Shown here: one piece after another, positions 23,979 to 36,105 of the stretch
Position numbering within the stretch: position 1 is the first letter of the stretch
Layout of the letters: every line of letters begins with the position of its first letter
Origin: Alligator mississippiensis
Lineage: Eukaryota > Chordata > Crocodylia > Alligatoridae
Length of the DNA stretch: 64,000 nucleotides
Direction of reading: 5' to 3'
NCBI RefSeq assembly: GCF_030867095.1
Contig: NC_081824.1
Location: 47,836,882 to 47,900,881 of the forward strand
Translations under genes and position numbers: made by a program
Notes under the pieces: model-generated
Told to the model about the DNA's origin: nothing
Database searches by the model: none
What the model saw: the letters and a program-made list of their open reading frames with translations, nothing else

Positions 23979-25324
23979 AACACAACAAGACAAACAATGG
24001 CTGCATAAGGGAGAAGAGGACACAATGGAAGTGTTGGCATTTCTCTGGGAGCAAAGGACAGCTCCAGGACAGGGCTGCCATGACCTCTGCCCCCTCCAAA
24101 AGGTGGAGGGTTTACGTGGTGTAGAGTATGATAAAATATATCTCTGGAAACTACAGAAATGCTTTGCAGGAAAGAGTCCACAGCAAGGAATTTGGGGGGG
24201 GGAAAGGGTTTTTAAATTGTCAAATTATCCCATTTTGATATTTTTGAGACAGTGTTTCATGTTTGGTTTGAAACCTATTCACTCATTGCTTTTATTAAGG
24301 TAAAAAAAAAAATGCAAAAAGTAAAAAATAAGAAAAAGACATCAACATCAAAACAAAAACTGTCCCAGTCCAAAATGTGCACTAGATTTTCAATTTGCAA
24401 TTTCCCAAAATGACTCGTCCCCGATTTGGGACAAGAATAATTATTAGAAATCTCAGCAATTCTAATGAGATGTAAAACAAATTTATTGCCCAACGTTAGC
24501 AGGGTCACAACCTCTTCCTGGCAGCAGAAGCAGCAGTCAGGGGTAGAAAGAACCCCCCCCGGGCTGTTAGTTTGAGCCACAGCTAAGCTGCAGGGTTCTT
24601 CTGTCAACAGTAAACCCCACTTGCAAACACTGCGGTGGATGAGAGGGCTGGTGGGGAGGGAGCAAGGCTGTCTGCTCCGGGCCTCTCCTGCCGCCTCCAC
24701 ACTAGATTGAGTTAGTGAACTTAGTTATGCCAAAGCTGTGACCAGACAACACAAGTCTGAACAAAAGCAAGATCACCTGGCAGTGCAAGTCTGCTATGGG
24801 CCTGCCCACGTGAAAAGTGTAGCAGTAGAAACTGTTCTCCCCACCTGCAGCCATCACTGCCTGCCCTTCTCTTTGAGTCAGCCCCAACAGCCAAGAGGCT
24901 CCAGGCAGGTCCCTACCCACCTGCCACCTTTGCCTGCCTTGCTTTGTCTCACTCAGCAAACAAATCCTGTTCCTCCTAGCGATCCACTTTCTCCCCTGCT
25001 CTAGGCTAAACATCATAGAGTTACTAGGACTGTTAAACATACTTGGCATAGGGTCAAGCTGTGGCTAAAATCTGCATTAACAAATATACCTTAAGCTACT
25101 CACATGAATACAACTACACCCAACAGTTAGTGCATAAGAAATCTCCTGTTATTTATTAGCACTAACCTGTGAGTCCTGCCAGCTCTTCTCAAGAAAGAAA
25201 CTGTGCCTTCAGAGTCAGACCCTGTAGCTCCACCTTCTGAGGGGAGTCTCCGCTGGTGCCCTATAGGGACGGGAGACTCCCACCCTTGGGCAGATGGAGT
25301 TACTTAGTTCCAGATTGCCTCAAA
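23979..25324. other. Intergenic spacer before the left arm
   Basis: Unique-looking sequence with no recognised gene. The short frames have no motifs. Confidence 0.35.
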
Positions 25325-26539
25325 GTTCCTGTAGCAGTCTCTCTGCAAGGACAGGGGTTGATTATGCTTTCTACTGAGTGATTTTTAACTGGCTGCTCTT
25401 TTGGGCATGATGCCTACTTCTAACTCCGGCCCCTGCTTGATTTGAAAAATAAGTGGGAGAAAAGATTCTCGCTAAAAAGTTTGAGACCGGCAGAGAGAGA
25501 GAAGGTATTGGTGTTGCTGCTGTTGTTATTCCAAGCTCAGCTCAAAGAAGTGGGCCTCTGAGAGCCTCCTGCCTTACCCTGTAATTCGCAGGTTCAGTTT
25601 CTCACTCTGTTATATTGTTCTAGGTAAAGTCCAGGCCTGCAACACAGTTCTGTGCAATGGTTAATGCTCTTTGGCCCTGTTCACACAAGCAAGACTAAGG
25701 GGTATTATAATATGAGCAAGTCATTTATAACACAGCTCCCTCCCACAGTCAATCCAGTGTTTAAAGCCTCCTTTCAGTATGTCAGGTGGGCACAGGAAGA
25801 TGGTAAAGTCTACAGGGCACAGTTTGTACCTTGAATATTAAACCCAAAACCTTAACCTGGCCATACAGCCCTGAATGGGAAAAAACCCCTTTGCCTACTG
25901 CCAATTAAAACCACGGTTTCCTTTTATAGCAAGCACCCCATTGCTGCACAATCTGGAGTAGCCTAGTGCCCATTGTTCTGCATGCTACCTCTTCCTTACC
26001 TTCCCACCTCTGTGCTGTTTCCACAGTAAAGCTCCCTGTTGCTGCCCCTGCATCTCAGTTGCATTTATCAGCTCTGCCTAAGCTTTCTACTGCTCCTGTG
26101 GGTGCTGACAAATCTTTACAAGAGGAAAGTCCACATGTCAGGGCAGCTGAGGGCTTGGTGAATGCTGGTGCAACAGTCTGGCGGGCACAGACCCCTAGGG
26201 CTGCTTCTGCTGCCGATTTGCATTCTCCCCGACCCCTTTCTTCCCTGCAATCTCCCCCCTCCATATGTTTGTTGCTGCAGGGCTGCATCTCCCATGGCAA
26301 GGCCTGGAGGGGGGCATTCCACTCATCTCGCTCATCCCCCTCACCCCCAGGGCCCCCCTCCCCCACACTCCAGGGCCTGATCTGCTGCCTGTTGCCAGGC
26401 TGCACAGGGCTGCCTGTCTTGTGAAAAAGAGTCCTGAGAGGAAGGGTCATACTGGCACCCCTCTAAGTCAGCACCCAGAGCTGGTGCCCTCCTCGCCCCA
26501 CCCTCATTATACTACTAATAAAGTGCAACAGAGCCCTAA

Positions 26540-27479
26540 GAGCTGCCTTCCCGCAGTGGGCCAGAGAGCCTCCTTGTGTGATTCAGATGGGACTGGTGGC
26601 TGTGCATAAGCAAAGCAGAAGTACCTAGAGGTGTATTGTATATCCTCCTTTCTTTCATTGGTCTGAAGGAGGCCTAACAACTAGCATTCCTTGCTACAAT
26701 TCTTATCGCTGCAGGCGGGGATTTCCAAACAAATGTTCCCACAAAGAAACAGTGATTACCCAGCCAAAGGTACTCTATGGAAAAGCTTGGCTGGGTGAAA
26801 TGAGGCATAATTAATACCTTTTTGCAGACATGTTAGTTTTGGTTAATACACACTTTCTCAAGAAATGAATTTTATCCTTCCTCCTTATGCTGGAAATCAG
26901 TCCGTTTCCAAAATGGGAAATGTATTCTAGAAAAAGTTGGTAGTATTAAGCTGTGTAGTAGCTCTCAAATAATAATTCTCCTAAACACTTCATGATAAAG
27001 TTCAGGCAGCGAACACCAAATTCCTCTTCTCACCTAGAATCTTAGGGTTAGAGCTGCTGCATTTTCATCAATGACATCTAATTAGCTGCTTGGAACAAGC
27101 AAATATGCAAGTGTTTCAGAAGGCACACGGGTATTGATCCCTTGAAAAGTGATCACTTTAAAAATACAGCATTGGAGATGTTGCAGTACAGAAATAATTT
27201 CTGAGACAAAGCTAGTTAAAGAGAAATTACTGTTGTGACAGATCTGAACCGTAACTTCCTACGCCCATAAACCTGAAGTTCAGAAAAGTTTGGTTTGGTA
27301 CCCAAAAGCGTCTTATGTTAACAGTGGTTCAGTCAGCCGGTACCTTTTCCTGTTATGAAAATGTTCTCCAGCATGTAACATGGTCTTTTATAAAATGACT
27401 CTACTGTACTTCATGATTCACTGTGTGGCCAAAACAGTTTGCACAAATGTAAGAAAGACAGATTGGAGAGTTTTTATTT
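26540..27479. other. Left-arm sequence absent from the right arm
   Basis: No gene or repeat is recognised. Together with the hAT-like element at 27.48 kb and the gene 2 3' flank it forms the block (about 26.53-28.78 kb) that is missing in the right arm. Confidence 0.4.
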
Positions 27480-28437
27480 CAGTGTTGGGCAATTATTTGG
27501 GGTGGAAGGCCACTTAGGGAATTTTGGGGACTGTCATGGGCTGGGTCAGCACCACCCCCTGCACCACCACACCGGGTCAGAACCTCTCACCCCCACTTCC
27601 AACAGCTCACCAAAACTCAGCTCCACTCTTGGCTGGGCAGGGAACAGCATCCAGGAGTGGGACAGACAGGCAGGGCCAGGACTGCTGGGTGGTGGCAGCA
27701 CAAGGCTGGGCCCCAGGACAGGGCAGCAATCTGCTCCCTGCATGCCCCTGTGACGGTTGCCAGTTCCATGGGCAGGGGCATGCAGGGAGTGGATTCCTGG
27801 TCTGCCCCATGCTGTCATTGCCCCATGATCCCGGGGTCTCCACGGAGACTGGTTGGGACCCATTTGGACAGGGGCATGCAGCCTGGCAGATGGGATGGGG
27901 CTGCAGGAAGGCAGGGAGCAGCATCCAGGAGTGGGATGGTTGGATGGGGGTGGGGCCGGGGCTAGGGCTGGGGCAGGGATACGTGGGCCACAGATTGAAG
28001 CTCTGGCCTTGGCCCCGGCCCCATGCTGTGATCCTGATCCCAATCCCAGCCCCTGCCCGCCCTCCCATCCCACTCCCAGACACTGTTCCCCACCCATCCG
28101 TGGCCCCATTCTATTTGTTCAGCTCTGTATGCTATGTCCATGCAGGTCTCAGGCTGGTCCCTATGGAGATCCTGTCCTGCTCTGCCTGGTGCCTCCAGCA
28201 GTGGGTGCAGGAGAAACAGGCTGGTGTGCCCAGGCAGCAGGTCTGGGTCCAACAGTGGTGACTGGCAGCAGCAGTCAAAAGAAGCTACCACCACTGGTGC
28301 TGCTGCAAAGTGAATTCAGCTGCCAAGCTGCCCCAGCCCCACATCATGTCTGGGGGCAGGACCAAGGGACCCACTGTGGGCAGGACAAAATCCCTGGGGC
28401 TGGATCTGGCCAATGGGCTGTATTTTGCACACCTCTG
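27480..28437. mobile_element. Non-autonomous hAT-like element, about 0.96 kb
   Basis: The left end cagtgttgggcaattatttgg and the right end gggctgtattttgcacacct resemble the ends of the 10.43 kb MITE. The flanking 8-mers ttttattt and tcttactt agree at 6 of 8 positions. The GC-rich core repeats the phrase agcatccaggagtgggac at about 27.65 and 27.92 kb. Long frames inside are compositional. Confidence 0.6.
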
Positions 28438-28760
28438 TCTTACTTGGATTGCAGTCATTAATAAAAATTTTACTCAAACAAGAGTATGAGTGGGGTTATT
28501 TCATTTTATTCTCTTCAGAAGAAATGCTAAAAAGGCATCCCTTTGTTTTGTGTATGCTGTAAGTCAATCAGCCCTTTCATATGTGACTGCAAGCAGGCAG
28601 ATTTACTTTGGAAACATTTGCACGCAATGTTTAGCATGTCTTAACTGATTTTGCTGCTATAATTTTTATACAGTGTGAGCTAATTGCACTTTAGTTTTAA
28701 CAGTTAATGCAAAAATACAGCAAGTAACATGGTTGCCATCATTTTAAGTCATGTCACAAC
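28438..28760. other. Gene 2 3' flank and probable 3' UTR
   Basis: The minus strand carries an AATAAA signal at 28505-28510. The sequence is shared in direct orientation with 60.35-60.80 kb. Confidence 0.5.
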
Positions 28761-29100
28761 TTAACCGTAGAAAATTTTCATCACTTGGGGAACCATTTTT
28801 TCCTCTATTTCTGATTTCCTCTGGCTGCCAGGCTGCAGGAATTTCTTTATTGTTGGGATGTTACTTATTCTTGCTTTAAAACCCTAAAACAAGAAACAAA
28901 CAGTTTAACACTTAAAAGCAGGACAAGAACAGAGTAAAAGATACTTGGGTGCTTATGAGAGAGAGACTGGTGTGGTCTCACAGTGAACATACACAAATGG
29001 TCTCCGACGTCTAGGCAAAGACTTGCCGTGCAGCTCTGGGCAGGTGCAGGGTATCAGCCACCTAGGCTAGGGACAGACATTACACATAAACTGGTTTAAG

Positions 29101-29278
29101 CATGAGTAACTGGTGCCTCCTGAATCTGGGGGGCACCCGCAGAAGCTGCCGATGGCAGTGGCCCTGTCAGGGAGGGCACCAGCCCTACCGACAGCATCAG
29201 TGTCGGCCGTTAGGGGGGGCACCGGCCCCATCAGGGTGGGCATGTGTACCCCCATGCACCACCTACCAGTCACCTATG
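29101..29278. mobile_element. Small MITE nested in the foldback element
   Basis: The flanks ggtttaag (29093-29100) and tgtttaag (29279-29286) agree at 7 of 8 bases, and the related element at 21.26 kb is uninterrupted at this point. The ends (agtaactggtg / taccagtcac) are partly inverted. Size and target duplication suit a hAT-like element. Confidence 0.65.
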
Positions 29279-29394
29279 TGTTTAAGTGATCAGAAACTGG
29301 TTTAACTCTGTAACAGAACAAACATTCGGTGAACATAAACCAGTTTGAAAATGGCTGAAACCGGTTTGAGATAAACCTGGTCGAATGTGCTATT

Positions 29395-30060
29395 CATAGA
29401 TTCATAGATGCCAGGGTCGGAAGGGACCGACCAATAGATCATCGAGTCCGACCCCCTACATAGGCAGGAAAGAGTGCTGGGTCTAGATGACCCCAGCTAG
29501 ATGCTTATCTAACCTCCTCTTGAAGACCCCCAGGGTAGGGGAGAACACCACCTCCCTTGGGAGCCCGTTCCAGACCTTGGCCACTCGAACTGTGAAGAAG
29601 TTCTTCCTAATGTCTAGTCTAAATCTGCTCTCTGCTAGCTTGTGGCCATTATTTCTTGTAACCCCTGGGGGTGCCTTGGTGAATAAAACCTCACCAATTC
29701 CCTTCTGTGCCCCTGTGATGAACTTATAGGCAGCCTCCAGGTCGCCTCTCAACCTTCTCTTGTGGAGGCTGAAGAGGTCCAGATGTCCCAGTCTTTCCAC
29801 ATAGGGCTTGGCCTGCAAGCCCTTAACCATATGAGTGGCCCTTCTCTGGACCCTCTCCAGGTTATCCACATCCCTCTTGAAGTGCGGCGCCCAAAACTGC
29901 ACGCAGTATTCCAACTGCGGTCTGACCAGTGCCTGATAGAGGGGAAGTACTACCTCCTTGGATCTGTTCGTCATGCATCTGCTGATGCACGATAAAGTGC
30001 CATTAGCTTTTCTGATGGCTTTGTCACACTGCCGACTCATGTTCATCTTGGAGTCCACTA
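29395..30060 (-). mobile_element. Young CR1 LINE, 3' end, nested
   Basis: The minus strand encodes VDSKMNMSRQCDKAIRKANG through RVQRRATHMVKGLQ to GVFKRRLDKHLAGVI with no stop, then the full CR1 tail ending at the catagattcatag repeats. It is inserted into the foldback element; the short word ctatt flanks it on both sides. Confidence 0.92.
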
Positions 30061-30169
30061 TTAGACTTAACTGATTTGGCTCAAACTGACTCATGCAATG
30101 TCTGTCCCAGCCCCTTCCTGGTTTAACTTAAACCAGAGCCCCCAGCATCCTGGCATGCTCTCTGGGCTG

Positions 30170-32140
30170 GCCCTGCCATGCTGCTACCAAGCCAGAGCAG
30201 CGACAGGCAGGGACAGGGGCTGGCCAGAGAGGAGTTTCATTCCCCGCTCCATTGCTGCTGCACCCTCTGGCGTCTGGTGGAGGGGGATGGAAGGGACCAG
30301 AGCTGGGTCTTCTGGGTGCACCTCCCCGCCCGCCCCGGTGTTGCATCCACAGGCCAGTGTGGCCCCTGAGCCAGAGTGGGCAGGGTGAAGGGTTATTCTT
30401 TCCTCTACCCCCACTGTTCCTGGTTAGACGAGTCTCTAGCTGGGGTCATCTAGACCCAGCACTCTTTCCTGCTTATGCAGGGGGTCGGACTTGCTGATCT
30501 ATTGAGGTCCCTTTCGACCCTAACATCTATGAATCTATGAATCTATGACTGTTACTGGGTCTGCCTGTCCTGACTGCTGCTGAGCAGCAGAATAAGCCCC
30601 ATCCTGTCCCCTTTGCCAGATGCCAGAGGGGGAATAACTCCAGTCCTTGTCCCCTCCCAACGTGCCCTGCCACCTGGTGTATGGCCCTGCCAGGTGGGGG
30701 CTAGCTGGGAAGTGGGCTTCCTGGGCCAGTTCAGAGGTGGTGGTGGGCCCTGAGTGCAGCAGCCACCACTGCCGTGCCCCCTGTTCTGTGCAGCACCTGG
30801 GGTTGCAGCCTAACAAGCAGATGCAGGCTGGCTGGGGCGGGAGCCCATTCTGCCCCCCTCTTCTGCAGCTGCCACTGCCACCGCCACACTGCACCGTGCT
30901 GCTGGGGTACAGGGCCAGGAAGCTTCTGCTCTGCACATGGAGCTCTGGCACCAGATCCTGGATGCCTTGGAAGGTGGAAGGCTTCAGTCTGGGGGCTGCC
31001 ACTGGAGCTCCACACACAGGGCATAAGCCACAGGGCTGAAGATTCCTCCCCTCCTTCCCCTCCCCGCCTCCACCTCCTGGAGAGGCTTAGGAGCAGCAGG
31101 AATGGGAGGGGGAGTTACTGCAACAGGCGAGAAGAAGACACCTTGGCTGGGCAGGGCTTTCTCCCCTCCCCTACAGCTGTGGCTCCTGCTGCACCGTGCA
31201 GTACTGCTCAGGGCTGGGACCACACCATGCAGTGCCACTCAGGGCTGGAGCAGCTCCCTTTAGTCCAGTGACTTCAGCCCAGTTCAAGTTGAGTGGCACT
31301 GTGCGGTGTGGCCCCAGCCCTGAGTGGTGCTGCGTGGTATGGCAAAAGCTGCAGCTGGAGGCAAGGGGAGAAAGCAATGCTGGGCCAAACTGGGTTCCCT
31401 TCACCTGCCACGGTGATTCCCCCTCTCATTCCTCCTGCTCCTGAACCGCTCCAGGAGGCAGCTGGAGGGGGAGAGATTCGGCCCTGCAGCTTGTGCCCTG
31501 CACATGGAGCTCCAGTGACTGCCCCAGACTAAAGCCTCCCACCCGACAGCCTCCTGCTTTCCAAGGCACCCGGGAGCTGGAGCCGGAGTTCCATGTGCAA
31601 GGCAGAAGCTTCCCCCCCATACACCCCAGCAGTGTGGCACAGCACAGCATGGCATAGTGGTGGCAGTGGCAGCTGTAGACAAGCAGGGAAGAACAGCCCC
31701 CATCCCGGGCAGCCCACAGCTACTTGTTAGGTTGCAGCCCTGGGTGCTGCTCAGGACAGGGGACATGGTGGTGACGGTTGCCAAGCTTGGGGCCCACCAC
31801 CACCTGAGAGCTGGCCGAGGAAGCCTGTTCCCTAGCCAGTCCTCACCTGACAGGGCGGGTTATTTCCCTTCCCTCTAGGGTCCAGTGGAGGGGACAGGGG
31901 TGCACTTATTCTGCTTCTTGGCAGCGGTTGGGGCAGGCAGACCTGGGTGCGGTCCCCAGGGGAAATGGAGGTAGCGGAGAGAATAACCCCTCTCCCTGCC
32001 CACTCTGGTTCAGGGGCCATGCTGGCCCATGGCTGCAGCAACAGGGAAGGGGGCACCTGGCAGACCCAGCTCAGTTTCTTACCAGTGGGACAGGGAGCAG
32101 GGAATGAAACCTCTCTCTGGCCAGTTCATCCTGGACTGGC
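30170..32140. repeat. Long imperfect palindrome, arms about 0.95 kb
   Basis: Mirror pairs include ctggccagagaggagtttca (30.22 kb) with the complement of 32.12 kb, gagccagagtgggcaggg (30.37) with 32.0, gaataagccccatcctgt (30.59) with 31.91, ggtggtggtgggccc (30.74) with 31.80, and gcagcctaacaagcag (30.80) with 31.73. The centre is near 31.25-31.27 kb. A CR1 tail interrupts the left arm. Confidence 0.8.
30426..30547 (+). mobile_element. CR1 LINE 3' tail, about 120 bp
   Basis: Contains ctagctggggtcatctagac, gcagggggtcggacttgc and gaccctaacatctatgaat repeats. It belongs to the same young subfamily as the 23.1 and 29.4 kb copies. Confidence 0.85.
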
Positions 32141-33595
32141 CATGTCCTTCCAGCACAGCTTTCCTTGCAGCCGAGGGCACGCTCTAGTGCCCCCAGCGCC
32201 TGGCCTGAGTAATTGCAGGCATGTGCCTGCATGTCTGCACGTTCAACCTAGGCAGGTTAGACTAACCTGCAAAGGTTGAATCAATTCAGCCTCTGGCATC
32301 TTGAATGTCTGTCCCTAGCTCTAGAACTCACTGAACTGCCCCATTCTTCAGAGACATTAATTTTTTTTTTTGGACAAGAGCATGTTTCATCTGGTGTAGA
32401 TCAAATGACTCCATTGACTTCTGTCCCTGCAAGTTTCACAAGATCCTTGATACTTCAGGCAGGTGTCTCCAAATTAAACTTTTGGAAAACAAAGAGTGAT
32501 TCACTAGATCTGCTCACTCATACACTTGGCAAGTATATCTGGTTTCATCTCTTCCATCATTAAAATGGTTTCAAGCACTTGTACATCTGCGCGGCTGAAC
32601 TGGTTGCCAACAAGATAATCTTGTCCATGGTCTTTCAAAACCTACAGAACATGAAACAATGAATGTAAGTGTACAACTGAGAGATGTTGTTCCTTGGATA
32701 ATTATAATAGCTAAACCTAACCTGTTGTTTTCAAAGCATATGAAGGTTATGCTATGCGTATGAGTTATTCCCGAAAGGTAGGAATACAAAAATTGAATTG
32801 ATGGCAAGACAAAAAATGCTTGGCTGTACTTTCCTCATAGGTATTATGCATAATAAATAATGATGCACTGTATGTAACTGGAAGATTCTCTTCCCTTCCC
32901 TCTCCTGTGTATGTTTTGTTTTGTTTTATCTGTAACAGAATTATAATGGATTGGATATTAGAACTTATCCTTTTACATATCCTTCTCCATTGTGCAATAA
33001 GGACTAAGCTCAAAAGCCCTTTAAAATAAAGAGATCTTCTGCAATTCCATCTAATACTGTGTTACTGTTAGTATGGACAGATCATACTTTTCTATGAATG
33101 CAAAAACTTACCGCATTCCAAGCTACTAAAGATTCCTTGGTCTAGGAAACCAATAAAAAGTAGTTCATTTTTATTCTAGGCATTCAATCACCTATTCCTG
33201 GACACCCGTCCTTCTTGCTTTCTTTCCTTCTTCCCTAATTAGGCATGAGTTAGGGTATAAGAAACCCTCCATTTTACCTACTGCAAGGTTCATTCTTGAA
33301 GCTTAGCTAATTCTGGCTTTCCACTCTCAGTGTGCTATAGGCAGAAATGTAATGGTCCTTATTTTAGGTACTGTGTAGAACAGGCACCCTTACTTCAGAG
33401 GGAAAACTAGCATTGTAGAGCTTGCAACTCAATATTATTTTTTAACATATACTGTCTTAAAGGAACTTGCTAAAATGTGGAAATTTGGAGTGTTTAAATT
33501 ATCCTGATCTGTTTAAAAGCACTTCTATCTTCACAGATCCTTGTGGCTAAGAATATGCCTTGTGCCTTAAGTAGTACCCTTGTGCGTACTTCGAA

Positions 33596-34402
33596 TATCC
33601 CATATTTACTGGAACTCAGGATGAGGTTTTCCCCCCATTCAACATGAGGAAAAGAAATCCCATCTTAGATTTGAGTACTAGTTGGGGCAGGCACTACTGC
33701 ATCACCAGCTCCGTCTTTGACTCCAGTTCCAACATAGTGGAAACTGTGCAGCATAGGGATGGATGGAGATCCTGGGAAAGATGGTGCAGTGCAGGGGGTG
33801 GGGTGTGGGGGAGATCACATAGACCAGAGGGAGTCAAGGGGGATTGTACAATCTAGGAAGGTGTGGGGAAGATTGAGAGTTTGGGGGGAGCACAAGGGTG
33901 ATCACATAGTGTTGGGGGTGGCCACAAGGGATATTGTGTAGTGGGAGAGTGACATGTGGGGGAGTGTATAGTTGCAGGGGGAGCACTGGGGACTGTGCCA
34001 TGACAGGGGATCTGTGGCAGCTCTAGCCCTGGCAGCAGCCCCAGCCCTGGCCCTGGATTTGACTCCAACACAAGGTTGGTGCTTGAGGGACTACAGCTGC
34101 CACTGCTGCTGCTACCTGGCCACCTGATGCTCCATGCCCTGGAGCCAGAGCCAGGTGGCAGTATAGGTAAGTGGCAGCAGGAGGGCAGGGGATTGGGGGG
34201 ACTGGCTGAGGGGGCAAGGAGTGGGGGGCTAGGGACAGGCTGCTTTTCCTCCCACCACTACTTTCCCCACCACAGCTGTGGAGGGGGTGAATTTAAGACA
34301 ACTCTCTAGTAATTAGATTCTATATGTGAAAAAGTATAACAAATTATATTTTTTCCATGTCATCTTAAATACAAAGTCATTGTCAATTCAAGTAAATATG
34401 TT
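33596..34402. mobile_element. TIR element copy E2 in gene 2 intron 5
   Basis: The left end resembles tatcccatatttact and the right end aagtaaatatgttat. The core carries atcttagatttgagtact and GC-rich text like E1. The mirrored copy in the right arm (E3) shares the neighbouring word attcaacatg, so it was present before the inversion-duplication. It is absent from copy 4. Confidence 0.65.
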
Positions 34403-34446
34403 ATTTCTTCCCTTTCCACTAATATGAATGCACACATGCTAAAATA

Positions 34447-34672
34447 GAATAATTGGATTATAGGAAAGTAGGGCTGGAAGGAACCTCACAAAGTCATCTA
34501 GTCCAGCTCCCTGCTCAAGGCAGGATCATCCCTGATTAAACCATCCCAGAAAAAGGTCTGTCTAGTTTCTTCTTGAAAATTTCCACAATTTGGAGGTTGG
34601 AGGTTCCATATTTTCTCTAGTAGTCTGTTCCAATGCTTGACTACCCTCATAGTCAGAAACTTAGTGGAAATA
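34447..34672 (-). mobile_element. Old CR1 LINE 3' fragment
   Basis: The plus text gtagggctggaaggaacctc and agtccagctccctgctcaag is the reversed CR1 tail, and the segment continues into the old CR1 3' region. It lies between E2 and exon 5 and is missing from the right arm with exon 5. Confidence 0.75.
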
Positions 34673-35504
34673 TTATCTAGACATCAATGCTATAATGAAA
34701 GTGAATTGCTTACTCTGATAACTTACCTTTTCATAGGCAGGGAAGTATCTATTGGTGGCCTTATCCACAATTAAGGCAAGATTCTTCTCTCTTCCCTCAG
34801 GTGGTTGCATGGGATGGCGCATGATGAGGTCATTCAGATCCATTGTTGCTTCTACATACATATCAATCCTGAAAGAAAGTGTGTGTTCCTATTGGTTTCC
34901 ACAACTGAAACTTACTCAGTTAACTTTGGTTTGGGGGATTTTTTCCCTGTTTTCCCCCAGTGCAATAACTCCAAGGTCAGGAGGATAAGTGACAGATGGC
35001 ATACCTATTGGTGTTCAATTTATCTGATCCAAACCACTGTGTACATGTATATCATCTGCTTTATCATTGGGGGTGTGAATCCTCTAAATTAAAGATTCAG
35101 GTCAACATTTTAAAACTCAATTGATAGGAGTCAAGCGTACCTACCATATTTTGGCTTCTAAATAAACAGGATCAATTGAAATACAAAGATACTGGCTGCT
35201 TTTACTGGCACACAATGTGTCGCACTAAGAATAAGTTGGGGTGTTACAGTGTTGCATTAAATATAATACTTGTATCTGTGGCCCCCTGTCTTGTGTGCTA
35301 CAATACAATTAATTTGTCATTGTTAATTCATTTGAGAAGTGTTAGGATGGAACTCAGCTGCCATGAAAACACTGTCTCTTTACGTTCAGTTCTTTAGGGC
35401 TAAGACTATTTTTTGCATAGACATAAAAAGTATTTCCTTGACTCTTGGCCTGCAAGCATTGTGGGCTGCCTGTGAATCTCCTACAGTTGTAAGCTCCCCA
35501 TAAA

Positions 35505-36105
35505 CATGCTCAAATCTTCAATACTATGTGCAAATTCTGTTCCCCACATCTCAATAAGGACATAGTCTAATTGGAATAGGTACAGAGAAGGGTAAGCAAA
35601 ATGATCTGGACTCTGGAAAAGTTGCCATACCGGGAAATACTGGAAAGGCTAAAAATCTTCAGTTTGGAAAGGAGAAGGCTGATGGGGGAGATGATAAAGG
35701 CTAGACAACTATGAAGGGTATGGACCAAGCCAACAGGAAACCAGGTCCCAGCATACTAGAATTAGGAGGCACCCACTGAAATTAGTAGGTGACAGATTTA
35801 AAACTAACAAGAGAAAGTACTTTTTTATGCAACATGTAGTTAACTTGTGGAATTCATTGCAACAGGAGGTGGTGGAGACATATAGTATAGCGAGGTTCAT
35901 AGGGGGACTAAATAAATTCATGGAAGATAAGTCCATTAATGGCTGTTGAACAGAAGGGTTGGAGATGTTTCCTTTGGCATCTCTAAACCAATAAAGGGTA
36001 GATTCCAAGGAAGATATGTGCCCCTGTCGGAGACAGGATTGTGGGCTAGATGCACCATTGTTCTGACCCATTATGGCACTTCTCGTGTTCTAATGTTCTT
36101 ATGAC
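35505..36105 (+). mobile_element. Old CR1 LINE 3' end, shared by both arms (left copy)
   Basis: Contains aggtacagagaagggtaagc, aaatactggaaaggct and cttcagtttggaaaggag, followed by the tail with cagaagggttggagatg, a diverged CR1 3' end. Its mirror is at 50.96-51.88 kb, so it predates the inversion. Confidence 0.75.

Larger units (their letters stand above)
29065..32319. mobile_element. Large foldback element in gene 2 intron 6, with nested insertions
   Basis: The ends are ggctagggacagacattaca and aatgtctgtccctagc. The interior is a long imperfect palindrome (about 30.17-32.14 kb). It holds three later inserts: a 178 bp MITE (29101-29278), a minus-strand CR1 (29395-30060) and a plus-strand CR1 tail (30426-30547). 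The right arm and copy 4 lack the element, so it most likely arrived after the duplications. Confidence 0.75.

Noticed and set aside
27524-28461. Frames up to 245 codons
   Set aside because: They sit inside the hAT-like element and are repetitive Gly/Pro/Ala/Gln text, open in both directions.
30535-31784. Several frames over 120 codons
   Set aside because: They are products of the foldback palindrome. Mirrored frames appear on both strands.
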